Both the position numbers and the translations under genes were made by a program. The notes below the pieces were generated by a model. That model had not been told where the DNA came from, did no database searches, and worked only from the letters and a program-made list of their open reading frames with translations. Positions 1-7,696 of a stretch of DNA of 64,000 bases are shown here, one piece after another. Location of the stretch: assembly GCA_000961585.1 (NCBI GenBank), contig LADN01000068.1:34296-98295 (forward strand). Direction: 5' to 3'. Positions within the stretch are counted from its first letter, which is position 1, and the number at the start of each line of letters is the position of its first letter. The DNA is from Peptococcaceae bacterium BRH_c4a. GTDB taxonomy: Bacteria; Bacillota; Desulfotomaculia; Desulfotomaculales; Desulfocucumaceae.

Positions 1-481
1 TGAAATACCGGCAGAATTCACGGATTGTTTTAAAGGTGTTGGGGAAGATAAAATCCTCAGTCATGCCAAGGTATTGCTTTTCCCACTGGTACTTGAATTC
101 AATGCCTTTGTTGCCCAGCACATGAAAAAGGGCAAAATTTATTGATCCAAAGTTGAATGAGGCCAGCTCGGGCTTGAAAGTAGGCACTACCTTTACCCGA
201 TCTGCAGTTGTTGCCCCCAAACTGCCCCCGGTGGTAAGGCAGAGGATTATGTTGCACCGGCTCTTGACCTCGGTGACCACTTCTCTGAAAAGATCCATGT
301 CTGAAACCGGCAGACCGTTTTCAGGGTTGCGCACGTGAATGTGGGCCACCGCCGCACCCTTTTCATATGCCCTGACTGCCTCATCGGCGATTTGCCTGGG
401 CGTGATCGGCAAATAGGGGCTCATGGACGGAGTGTGAATGGCGCCTGTTATGGCGGCTGTTACAATAACCTTGTTGGGCAT
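1..481 (-). CDS. BKACE-family beta-keto acid cleavage enzyme (DUF849), 3' end outside window
   Basis: Reading the minus strand from an ATG at 481 gives a protein that starts MPNKVIVTAAITGAIHTPSM and is still open at base 1, so only the N-terminal 160 residues are present. The AHIHVRNPENG segment carries the HxHxR metal/substrate motif of the BKACE family (the Kce type of lysine fermentation and relatives), which condense a beta-keto acid with acetyl-CoA. The FNFGSINFALFH stretch also fits the TIM-barrel fold of the family. A GGGGGAG ribosome site lies just upstream. It is the last gene of a cluster with the cyclase-like gene and the TrmB regulator. The family is clear; the actual keto-acid substrate cannot be read from the sequence. 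Confidence 0.85.
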   Translation of the reverse strand, partial: MPNKVIVTAAITGAIHTPSMSPYLPITPRQIADEAVRAYEKGAAVAHIHVRNPENGLPVSDMDLFREVVTEVKSRCNIILCLTTGGSLGATTADRVKVVPTFKPELASFNFGSINFALFHVLGNKGIEFKYQWEKQYLGMTEDFIFPNTFKTIREFCRYF

Positions 482-556
482 TTGAACTCCCCCTGAAACT
501 TTATTTCATAGATTACAAAACTATTTAAAGAATCCCGATGTCAATGCCGGAGTGTC

Positions 557-1333
557 TCATTCCACTATTGCAACGGCCCGGACCCAGCCCGCGCTGGCCG
601 CTTTGATCTTCACCGGAAAGCAGGCAATCTTAAACCCGGTGGGGGGCAGTTTATCGAGGTTGGCCAGTTTTTCCATGTGGCAGTATCCTTTTTCAATACC
701 GGCAAAATGTCCTTCCCAGATAATTGAGGGATCTTTGTATTTTTCAAAATCCCTGGCGATTAAGCCCAGCGGACGGTCCCAGCTCCATGCGTCGGTGCCT
801 GTAATTCTGACTCCCTGGTTTAATAACCACAAGGTTGCCTCCCTCCCCATACCGCATCCTTTAACCAGGTACTGCGGCGTGCCCCATGCACTGGAGGCGC
901 CGGTGTAAACAAGGACTATATCCAGGGGTTTTATGGTGTAACCTATTTTTCTGACAGCTTCCTCCAGGTCCTCTGCCCGGACAAGATAACCATCGGGTTT
1001 ATCGCTTAAATCCAGCATCACCCCGTCACTGAAGCACCACTCCAGCGGGACTTCGTCAATGGTGAAGGCCCTGGTGCCGTCACCATCCATGGTGGGGTGA
1101 AAATGCCATGGAGCATCCAAATGGGTCCCGCTATGGGTTGAAATTCTCAAAAACTCAATGGTCCAACCCAAACCCTTCGGAAGATCCTGCCTGGTTGCGG
1201 TAGGGAAAAAAGTAATCATGCTATCGGCGCCCCGGTCGTGATCCCAGTATTCGATCCTGGGTATCATAAATTCGGGATCGCAGGGCAAGCCTCCTTCGAT
1301 GGCTACTGAAAGGTCGATAATCTTTTTTGCCAT
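557..1333 (-). CDS. Cyclase family protein (kynurenine formamidase-like metal hydrolase)
   Basis: A 258-residue protein of the cyclase family (PF04199). The HSGTHLDAPWHF segment near residue 67 is the family's metal-binding HxGTHxDxPxH signature. A second conserved stretch, GTDAWSWDRP, lies near residue 180. Members hydrolyse amides or cyclic compounds such as N-formylkynurenine or isatin. The start ATG is preceded by GGAGGTTGACGAGGA. The gene lies 75 bases upstream of the BKACE gene on the same strand and probably shares its transcript, which points to degradation of a small organic acid or amide. The exact substrate is unknown; no tryptophan-pathway genes are nearby, so calling it KynB would go too far. 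Confidence 0.8.
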   Translation of the reverse strand: MAKKIIDLSVAIEGGLPCDPEFMIPRIEYWDHDRGADSMITFFPTATRQDLPKGLGWTIEFLRISTHSGTHLDAPWHFHPTMDGDGTRAFTIDEVPLEWCFSDGVMLDLSDKPDGYLVRAEDLEEAVRKIGYTIKPLDIVLVYTGASSAWGTPQYLVKGCGMGREATLWLLNQGVRITGTDAWSWDRPLGLIARDFEKYKDPSIIWEGHFAGIEKGYCHMEKLANLDKLPPTGFKIACFPVKIKAASAGWVRAVAIVE

Positions 1334-1356
1334 TCCTCGTCAACCTCCTTCGGGCA

Positions 1357-1608
1357 CTAACTATGGGAATCAGTCTTAAGGGCGTCCGTGATTTCGGACA
1401 TATAACTCAAGGCGGCCGGCAAAGCCTTTAACAGAAAACCGTACGCCGCGGTAGTGGGCAGTTTGCCCACCGGGGCGAAGAGCAGAATAAAGGTAAGAAC
1501 ACTGGGATACTTCAGGCTCAAAACCGGTACCGACGCACCCTTTATACCTGCTGTCCAGTAGTCCGGCCCGGGCCAGTTTTTGGCCAGCCATTCCCCTCCC
1601 CCGTACAT
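1357..1608 (-). pseudogene. Fragment resembling the C-terminal end of an IclR-type regulator
   Basis: An 83-codon reading frame with no recognisable ribosome site before its only ATG and a stop codon 30 bases further upstream. The segment GIKGASVPVLSLKYPSV...FAPVGKLP...LLKALPAALSYMSEIT has the spacing of the end of an IclR effector domain (G-x-x-G-x-S-x-PV, then a strand, then P-x-x-x-L-P and a final helix). The rest of such a protein, including the helix-turn-helix, is absent. It lies between the TrmB-type regulator and the cyclase gene. I read it as a decayed regulator remnant; a short real peptide cannot be excluded. The resemblance is by eye only. Confidence 0.3.
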
Positions 1609-1642
1609 ATTGAAATAAACAGCGGACAGCCCACATATTCAA

Positions 1643-2437
1643 TCAGATATTGAGAAGTTTTTCAAGATTCTGGCCGTACTCCTCGAAAATAACGGTATCA
1701 AACCTTTCGATTATTTTGTTGACGTAGATGTCATGTCTGATGTAATTGGTTACCATTTTTATTACTCCTGGATTACTGGTCCAGTAACCTTCCCATTCGC
1801 AACCGGGTATCAAGTTCATAAAAAAGCCGTATTTGCCGTCCGCCACCAGACTCATTTCATTACCGTGCCTTTCGTACGCCGTGTCTAAAAGTATGTGCCT
1901 GTAAACCGTGCCCACGTCAACAACCCTGCGTCCGAACTGCAAACTGATCACCTTGACATTGCGAAACGTCGCCCTTTCCAGTAACTGCCCAATATCCTTT
2001 GCCTGTTCCTCCCAGAAGCTTATCAGCACCTCCTTTTCACTGTTGTTTATTATCTCACCCGCCTTGGCCATTAGCGCTTCATAACCCCGGATGTGCCAGA
2101 TAAGATGCGGGCTCTCACTGGTATTCAGTTTGCCGAGGTTTTCCTTTATAAACTGGCTGTTATTTTTTAGCTCCATTTCTTTATGCTTTAAGAACTCAAT
2201 GTAAGGAAGGGGCTCGTATGTGACTGGGTCTGTTTCCAGGGGTACCACCAGCCCCTTTTTTGCCAGCCTGTCAAGCGTTTCATAGATTTTTGGCCCCGGA
2301 ACCCCGGATGCCCGGCTGATTTCATTACCATTGGCCGGGTGCTGCTGCAGAATGGAAATATAGGCCTTGGACTCGTATGCGGTAAGACCCAGCTGCGACA
2401 AAGCCTTTATTAACTGAATTATAAGAGTTTCAGACAT
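1643..2437 (-). CDS. TrmB-family transcriptional regulator
   Basis: A 264-residue protein with an N-terminal winged helix of TrmB type (residues about 10-80: GLTAYESKAYISIL, then a recognition region around GVPGPKIYETLDRLAKKGLV) followed by a short coiled segment and a C-terminal phospholipase-D-like sensor domain typical of TrmB-like proteins. TrmB relatives bind DNA and respond to sugars or other small ligands. It is the promoter-proximal gene of the cluster that contains the cyclase and BKACE genes, so it most likely controls that cluster. The start is the ATG at 2437, preceded by GGGGGACGTGT. The ligand is unknown. Confidence 0.75.
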   Translation of the reverse strand: MSETLIIQLIKALSQLGLTAYESKAYISILQQHPANGNEISRASGVPGPKIYETLDRLAKKGLVVPLETDPVTYEPLPYIEFLKHKEMELKNNSQFIKENLGKLNTSESPHLIWHIRGYEALMAKAGEIINNSEKEVLISFWEEQAKDIGQLLERATFRNVKVISLQFGRRVVDVGTVYRHILLDTAYERHGNEMSLVADGKYGFFMNLIPGCEWEGYWTSNPGVIKMVTNYIRHDIYVNKIIERFDTVIFEEYGQNLEKLLNI

Positions 2438-2597
2438 ACACGTCCCCCGCTTATTACTACCTTTGTAGTATGCATATTTTCTGGTTACAATTTATATTCA
2501 TTCGACAGATAAGTCAAGCTTTTTTTGTATAAGTTACCCATTTTACATTAAGATACCCGCAGCCTGGCAACAACCATATCCTGCCACGTGCGCCAAA

Positions 2598-2636
2598 AGA
2601 TCAACCCCACCCTGACGATCCGGGTGGGGTTGATTT
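2598..2636. terminator. Strong hairpin in the divergent 2438-2812 spacer
   Basis: The 375-base spacer between the divergent regulator (minus) and histidine kinase (plus) is AT-rich and holds one conspicuous structure: an inverted repeat with arms 2600-2612 and 2622-2634 (ATCAACCCCACCC and its exact complement) around a 9-base loop, extended by two weaker pairs. It has A-rich DNA on the left and only TTT on the right, so it is a terminator-like or attenuator hairpin with no gene obviously ending at it. It could attenuate transcription into the kinase gene. Nothing else clear was seen in the spacer. Confidence 0.5.
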
Positions 2637-2812
2637 GAGTAATTCAAGGTTTAGAGATATAATGCAAAAATCTTTAGTATTGTAATCATTTGATCCTTAT
2701 CAGAAAGGAAAAATGTCGGCAATCAATAATATATCTTATAATATAAATGATGTCCGTCATATATCGCTGTTAATGCAGCAATTATTGTCAAATAGAAATT
2801 GAGGTTTTTTTA

Positions 2813-5800
2813 TTGTTACTGAAATCCAAAAAGGTTATTATTCTCCTTTTGATTATCGCAACCGCCATAATGATGGTGTTTTACTTTTTACAAAAAACTC
2901 CTTCCGCCGACCTGCCTGTCGCAAAAAACGGCTTTATTGACCTATCAGATTGGAATTTTGACAAAGATGGCAATATCAAGCTTGACGGAGAATGGGAATT
3001 CTATTGGGGCAGCCTTCTTACGCCAGATGACTTTGCAACTGCTAAACCAAACTCATCTATATACCCGGATGGATATATCAAGGTGCCGTCTCCCTGGAAA
3101 GGCAAAATAGGAAACGCCCAACTGTCCGACAATGGTGTTGCTACCTACAGACTAAAGGTAAGGCTGGGGTCTGTGAATACCATGTATGGGATAAAAACCA
3201 CCAGTATCCGCATGTCAAATAAAATATTTATTGACGGCTTTGAGGTGGGAAAAAGAGGGAATCCGGCAATGTCTTACAAGGATGGCTATATTATGGCGAA
3301 TACGCCATATGTTACATTCTTTCATCCAAAAAGCAACGAGTTGGAGGTTATCGTTCAGGTTGCCGACTTTGATTACAGGGCAGGGGGCATTGTGCAAAGC
3401 ATATACCTGGGAAAGCGGACTGACATATTTGTGATGGCTGGACGTTTTAACTTTTTTAACGGGTTTGTGGCGGCCTGCCTTTTAATTACCGGGATTTATT
3501 ATCTGTTTGTCTACCTTGGCAGGCGTAAGGATTTGAGCCTGATGTATTACAGCGCCTACGCCATAACGTTTTCTTTTTTTGAGCTGGCTTATGGCGAAAA
3601 AATTCTCAATCAAATGTTTCCTGATATTCCAGAGGTTATTATAACTAAGGTGCTGAATATATTGCTCTATGCCAGCATAATATTTATATGTCTTTTTATT
3701 AAAAGTATTACGGGAAAACTTCTGCCAGACTGGTTTACTCGCACTGTGGTCATAGTTATGGGGGGATACATTGTATTATTATCAGTACTCCCTATCAAAA
3801 TGTCTTTAAGTGTTCAAGATATATTTCTACTGTTTGGAATGACGGTATATGTTTTTATTTTAGCATTCCTTGTATTTGCGGTTGTTCAGGAGCAATATGG
3901 GAATTTGGGAAGAAACGGATTCATTCAGCTGATTATTGCGTTAACCTGTGTATTGATATATTTTGCTGATGGAGTAATTTATATAAATAATATGAAAAAC
4001 GATAATTACATTGGGTATGCAGCTTTATTGTTATTTATAGCAATGATTTCCAGCATGCTTTCACAGCAATATAACAATGCTTACAATACCATTGAAAGGA
4101 TGAGCGTTAAGCTCTTAGAATCGGACAGGCTCAAGGATGAATTTCTGGTGAATACCTCCCATGAATTGAAAACGCCCCTGCATGGAATAATTAACATCAC
4201 CCGGTCGGTTTTGGAAAGCGCTTCAGGCACTATTGCGGAAAAGCAAAAGGAGAGCCTGAACTTTGTAGTTACCATTGCCAAAAGGCTGTCCAGTCTCATC
4301 AATGACATCATCGACTTCCAAAACCTGAAAAATCATACCCTGCATATGGATATAAGGGTATTCGACCTCCATGCGCCTGTACAGGTGGTGCTTGAGGTGC
4401 TTAAATATATGCGGGCAGAAAAAGAACTCTCCCTGGTAAACAGAATCCCGCCCGGGACTTTTTTCGTAAGGGCAGATGAAAACCGGCTGCGGCAAATTAT
4501 CTACAACCTTGTTGGTAATGCCCTGAAATACACAGAAAGGGGCAAAGTTGAGATAATGGCCTGGGCTGATGAGAACCGTATTGTTGTCAGTGTGGAAGAT
4601 ACCGGAATGGGCATCCCTGAAGCATCGCAAGAAAGTATTTTCCTTCCCTTCGATCATACTGGCAACACCGGTGCCTCAGAATACCGATCTTCCGGATTGG
4701 GACTCCCCATTTCACGCCGGCTTGCCGAGCACATGGGAGGAAAACTCCTACTGGATTGGTCTGTGCCAGGAAAGGGATCCCGGTTTATCTTCACACTGCC
4801 ATCCGACTCCGGTAAGGAAGCTGCTGATAAGTCAGCGGCCGCCGCAGCATATTTACAATACGGCGCAGATACTGAAGAAGCTGCGCAAAAGTCTGCACAT
4901 TCCCGTTTTTATACCATTTTGCTGGTTGATGATGAGGTATCCAATATCCGCGTTTTAACCGATATGTTCCGTGAAGAAGACTACGAAACGGTGGTCGCCT
5001 ATAATGGCGGGCAAGCTCTGGAAATGATCCGTCAAAACAGGAACATCTCGCTGGTGCTTCTGGATGTCATGATGCCCGGGATGTCGGGATTTGAAGTATG
5101 CCGGAAAATCAGGGAAGAGTATTCCCTCTCCGACCTCCCTGTCCTTCTTCTGACGGTTCGTAACACCCCGCAAGACATAGAAACAGGTTTTAAGGCCGGC
5201 GCCAATGATTTTGTCGCCAAGCCCTTCAACGCCAGAGAACTGCGGGCGCGGGTAAGTACATTGATCATGCTCAGAAGGTCGGTGGGCGAAGCGGTGGCCA
5301 ATGAGATGGCCTTCCTGCAATCACAAATTAAACCTCATTTTTTATATAACGCCCTGAGCACCATCATGAATTTATGTTATACCGACGGTGAAAAAGCAGG
5401 AAATCTTCTCGCTTCACTCAGTGAGTATCTGAAAAAAAGCTTTGACATTGATAGTACAGCATGCTCTTCAAGCCTGGAAAGCGAGCTGGAATTGACAAAA
5501 GCCTACACTGATATTGAACAGGCAAGATTCAGGGAACGTCTGAAAATGGTCTATAGAATAGATAGCAGCTTGCCGGAATTGAGAATACTGCCTCTCACCA
5601 TCCAGCCGTTGGTGGAAAACGCCGTGCGGCACGGCATAATGCCCAGGGAATCGGGGGGAACTGTCACCCTCTCTGTTCAAAAGGCGGGAGAGTTTGTGGA
5701 GGTATGCGTGGAAGATGATGGCGTTGGTTTTACTGATGCGGAAGCGGTGCTGAAGAAAGAGGCTGGAAACAAAAAACAACGTAACGGTGTGGGACTGTCC

Positions 5801-5941
5801 AACATTCAACGCAGGCTGGTGAATTCATACGGCTCCGGGCTATGGGTCAATAGCTCAGAGGAAACGGGGACAAGAGTAACTTTCCATATTCCTTTGGATA
5901 TGAAGGACCGGAACCATGAGCATGAAAATAATGGAGAATAA
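2813..5941 (+). CDS. Hybrid sensor histidine kinase: 7TMR-DISM sensor, HisKA, receiver, LytS-like kinase
   Basis: A 1042-residue membrane kinase. Residues 1-25 form a signal anchor, about 40-200 an extracellular beta-rich domain of 7TMR-DISM type (family members are predicted to bind carbohydrates), and about 215-415 seven membrane helices. A HisKA domain follows with His450 in NTSHELKTPLHG, then an HATPase with the GLGLPIS box, a receiver with Asp751 in LLDVMMPGMSG, and a second kinase module of the LytS/His_kinase type with His842 in QIKPHFLYNAL and its own HATPase. Two phospho-histidine sites in one chain is unusual. The start is a TTG with GAGG 8 bases upstream. It overlaps or abuts the response-regulator gene and lies upstream of the Pel operon, which suggests but does not prove that it controls exopolysaccharide. 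Confidence 0.9.
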   Translation: MLLKSKKVIILLLIIATAIMMVFYFLQKTPSADLPVAKNGFIDLSDWNFDKDGNIKLDGEWEFYWGSLLTPDDFATAKPNSSIYPDGYIKVPSPWKGKIGNAQLSDNGVATYRLKVRLGSVNTMYGIKTTSIRMSNKIFIDGFEVGKRGNPAMSYKDGYIMANTPYVTFFHPKSNELEVIVQVADFDYRAGGIVQSIYLGKRTDIFVMAGRFNFFNGFVAACLLITGIYYLFVYLGRRKDLSLMYYSAYAITFSFFELAYGEKILNQMFPDIPEVIITKVLNILLYASIIFICLFIKSITGKLLPDWFTRTVVIVMGGYIVLLSVLPIKMSLSVQDIFLLFGMTVYVFILAFLVFAVVQEQYGNLGRNGFIQLIIALTCVLIYFADGVIYINNMKNDNYIGYAALLLFIAMISSMLSQQYNNAYNTIERMSVKLLESDRLKDEFLVNTSHELKTPLHGIINITRSVLESASGTIAEKQKESLNFVVTIAKRLSSLINDIIDFQNLKNHTLHMDIRVFDLHAPVQVVLEVLKYMRAEKELSLVNRIPPGTFFVRADENRLRQIIYNLVGNALKYTERGKVEIMAWADENRIVVSVEDTGMGIPEASQESIFLPFDHTGNTGASEYRSSGLGLPISRRLAEHMGGKLLLDWSVPGKGSRFIFTLPSDSGKEAADKSAAAAAYLQYGADTEEAAQKSAHSRFYTILLVDDEVSNIRVLTDMFREEDYETVVAYNGGQALEMIRQNRNISLVLLDVMMPGMSGFEVCRKIREEYSLSDLPVLLLTVRNTPQDIETGFKAGANDFVAKPFNARELRARVSTLIMLRRSVGEAVANEMAFLQSQIKPHFLYNALSTIMNLCYTDGEKAGNLLASLSEYLKKSFDIDSTACSSSLESELELTKAYTDIEQARFRERLKMVYRIDSSLPELRILPLTIQPLVENAVRHGIMPRESGGTVTLSVQKAGEFVEVCVEDDGVGFTDAEAVLKKEAGNKKQRNGVGLSNIQRRLVNSYGSGLWVNSSEETGTRVTFHIPLDMKDRNHEHENNGE

Positions 5942-5945
5942 AGAT

Positions 5946-7073
5946 ATGTTGAGAGTGGTAATTGTAGATGACGAGATTCCCGCCATTGAATTAATGAAGA
6001 GGCTTTTTAATAAGGTTGATCAGTGCCAAATGGTGGGCGCCTTTTCCCTTCCTTCGGAGGCTTTGGATCAAATCCCAAAGCTTAGGCCTGATGCAGTGTT
6101 TTTGGATATAGAAATGCCGGGTATGAACGGCATTGAGCTTGCAGAAAAACTGATTCAGCAGGTTGAGGACCTGCAGGTGGTTTTTTCCACCGCTTACAAC
6201 CAATATGCGCTGGAAGCCTTCAGGGTCAACGCTCTGGACTACATTATGAAGCCGGTGACCGCTGACGCACTGAACAAAACTGTAGCAAGGCTTATTAAGC
6301 TGAAAGAGTTAAAACCAGAAAAAAAGAACCGTGAAAACAAAAAGCGAATCCGGTGCTTCGGAGACTTTGAGGTTTTCAGCGAAAGCCAGAAACCTGTAAA
6401 ATGGCTGACAAGGAAGGTAGAGGAGCTTTTTGCCTATTTCATTATCCACAGGGATGCCAAAATAGACAAATGGGCCGTAGGAGAAGCCCTCTGGCCCGAT
6501 GAGGGCGCACAGAAGGTGACAAGCAATCTTCACACCACCCTGTACCGTCTGCGTAAAACTCTTCAGGAGATGGGCATTCCGGTGGAAATCGAGTCTGAAA
6601 AGGGTGGGCGCGGCGGTTACCGTTTCAGTCTGGGCGATATCTCCTCTGATATCTCCCAGTTTGAAGAATTCATCATGGGGCGTCATATTGTAAATGAAAA
6701 AAACATAGAAGAGTTTGAACGCATCTGCTCCCTTTACCGGGGAGACCTCTTTGCCCGTCAAGACTATGTCTGGTGTGCTGGGGAAAGGGAACGGCTGATG
6801 AAATACTATACAGCTTTTACAAGGAATATGGCAAGGCACTACATGAAGGCTGGAGATTATTTAAAGGCCGCCGAAACCATACAGCAGACCCTTAAAAGGA
6901 CCCCCTATGACGAGGATGCCCATCAAATTCTGCTCCATGCCTATTCCGGCCAGAAGGAAAGGAGTTCGCTGGTACAGCATTACACCGCCATGGAAACCCT
7001 GTTCAGGCAGGAGTTGGGTGTGGAGCCCCTGCCTGCCACCCGCCGAATCTATGAAGAGCTTTTGAGAACGTAA
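5946..7073 (+). CDS. Response regulator with receiver, winged-helix and BTAD (SARP-like) domains
   Basis: The receiver occupies residues 1-120, with the phospho-acceptor Asp in VFLDIEMPGMNG (residue 54 from this start) and the conserved Lys in YIMKPV. It is followed by a winged-helix DNA-binding domain (FGDFEVFSESQKPVKWLT...LWPDEGAQKVTSNLHTTLYRLRK) and a helical bacterial transcriptional activation domain with TPR-like repeats. This is the partner expected for the upstream kinase. I chose ATG 5946 because GGAG lies 8 bases before it; an in-frame ATG at 5916 would overlap the kinase gene by 26 bases. A terminator follows. Its target promoters are not known; the Pel operon 230 bases downstream is the obvious candidate. 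Confidence 0.9.
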   Translation: MLRVVIVDDEIPAIELMKRLFNKVDQCQMVGAFSLPSEALDQIPKLRPDAVFLDIEMPGMNGIELAEKLIQQVEDLQVVFSTAYNQYALEAFRVNALDYIMKPVTADALNKTVARLIKLKELKPEKKNRENKKRIRCFGDFEVFSESQKPVKWLTRKVEELFAYFIIHRDAKIDKWAVGEALWPDEGAQKVTSNLHTTLYRLRKTLQEMGIPVEIESEKGGRGGYRFSLGDISSDISQFEEFIMGRHIVNEKNIEEFERICSLYRGDLFARQDYVWCAGERERLMKYYTAFTRNMARHYMKAGDYLKAAETIQQTLKRTPYDEDAHQILLHAYSGQKERSSLVQHYTAMETLFRQELGVEPLPATRRIYEELLRT

Positions 7074-7133
7074 ATTTGCATTGATCAAATAGGTCGTAGA
7101 ATTTCTTTAAAAAGTTGTTTCGACATAAATTAT

Positions 7134-7183
7134 AAACCCTTGAAGTCCTTAAAAATAAGGATTTTAAGGGTTTTGTCTTTGTC
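7134..7183 (+). terminator. Intrinsic terminator after the kinase/regulator pair
   Basis: Arms 7134-7151 and 7156-7173 pair over 18 positions with two G-U pairs around an AAAA loop, and TTTTGTCTTT follows. It separates the two-component genes from the Pel operon, so the latter needs its own promoter in 7180-7299; I found no convincing one there. Confidence 0.8.
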
Positions 7184-7299
7184 GTGATTTGATAGTTTAT
7201 TGATTGTAATGTAAGAGGTTTGTAAGAATGAAGGGATAAAATGAGGATTAGGCTGTCCAAGGCTTCATTTCAAACTGAAAAAAATCCCGGCACAAGTAG

Positions 7300-7692
7300 G
7301 TGATAACTATAGCCATCGCTGTAATGGTAGACGAAAATACAGAGTCGCTGCAAGAGACCCTTTCTCTGATAAGCAAAATAAGTATATTTGACAAGGTTTA
7401 TGCCTACAGCGATCCGGCGGAGGCTTACCGTTGCATACGAAAGCAGGGCTGTGACGTGCTGTTTACAGAGACTGATATGAAGAGAATGCATGGCTTTACG
7501 CTGGTAAAAAGGCTGTCTAAGCTGCTGCCCAACCTGCTTGTCGTGTTTGTCACCAGCAAAGGTGAGTATGCCATGGAGGCTTTTCAGAATGGAGCACTGG
7601 ACTACATACTTAAGCCGTTGAATTCCAGCAGACTGGACAAAACAGTGAAAAAGCTACGGGTTCATGGCTGCTTATGCAGAGATTTGAGGTAG
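7300..7692 (+). CDS. Stand-alone receiver-like protein with Glu at the phospho-acceptor site
   Basis: A 130-residue single-domain protein with the receiver fold. The first strand and acidic region are VMVDENTESLQE, the Thr/Ser region is VVFVTSKGEYAMEAF, and the Lys lies in DYILKPLN. The position that should hold the phospho-acceptor Asp is Glu57 (DVLFTETDMKRMHG, aligned with DAVFLDIEMPGMNG of the neighbouring regulator). A Glu there often mimics the phosphorylated state, so the protein may be permanently active or a binding partner rather than a switch. It has no output domain. The start is a GTG with a weak ribosome site. It ends 4 bases before the PelX-PelD fusion gene, so it is probably the first gene of that operon. 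Confidence 0.75.
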   Translation: MITIAIAVMVDENTESLQETLSLISKISIFDKVYAYSDPAEAYRCIRKQGCDVLFTETDMKRMHGFTLVKRLSKLLPNLLVVFVTSKGEYAMEAFQNGALDYILKPLNSSRLDKTVKKLRVHGCLCRDLR

Positions 7693-7696
7693 TTAT

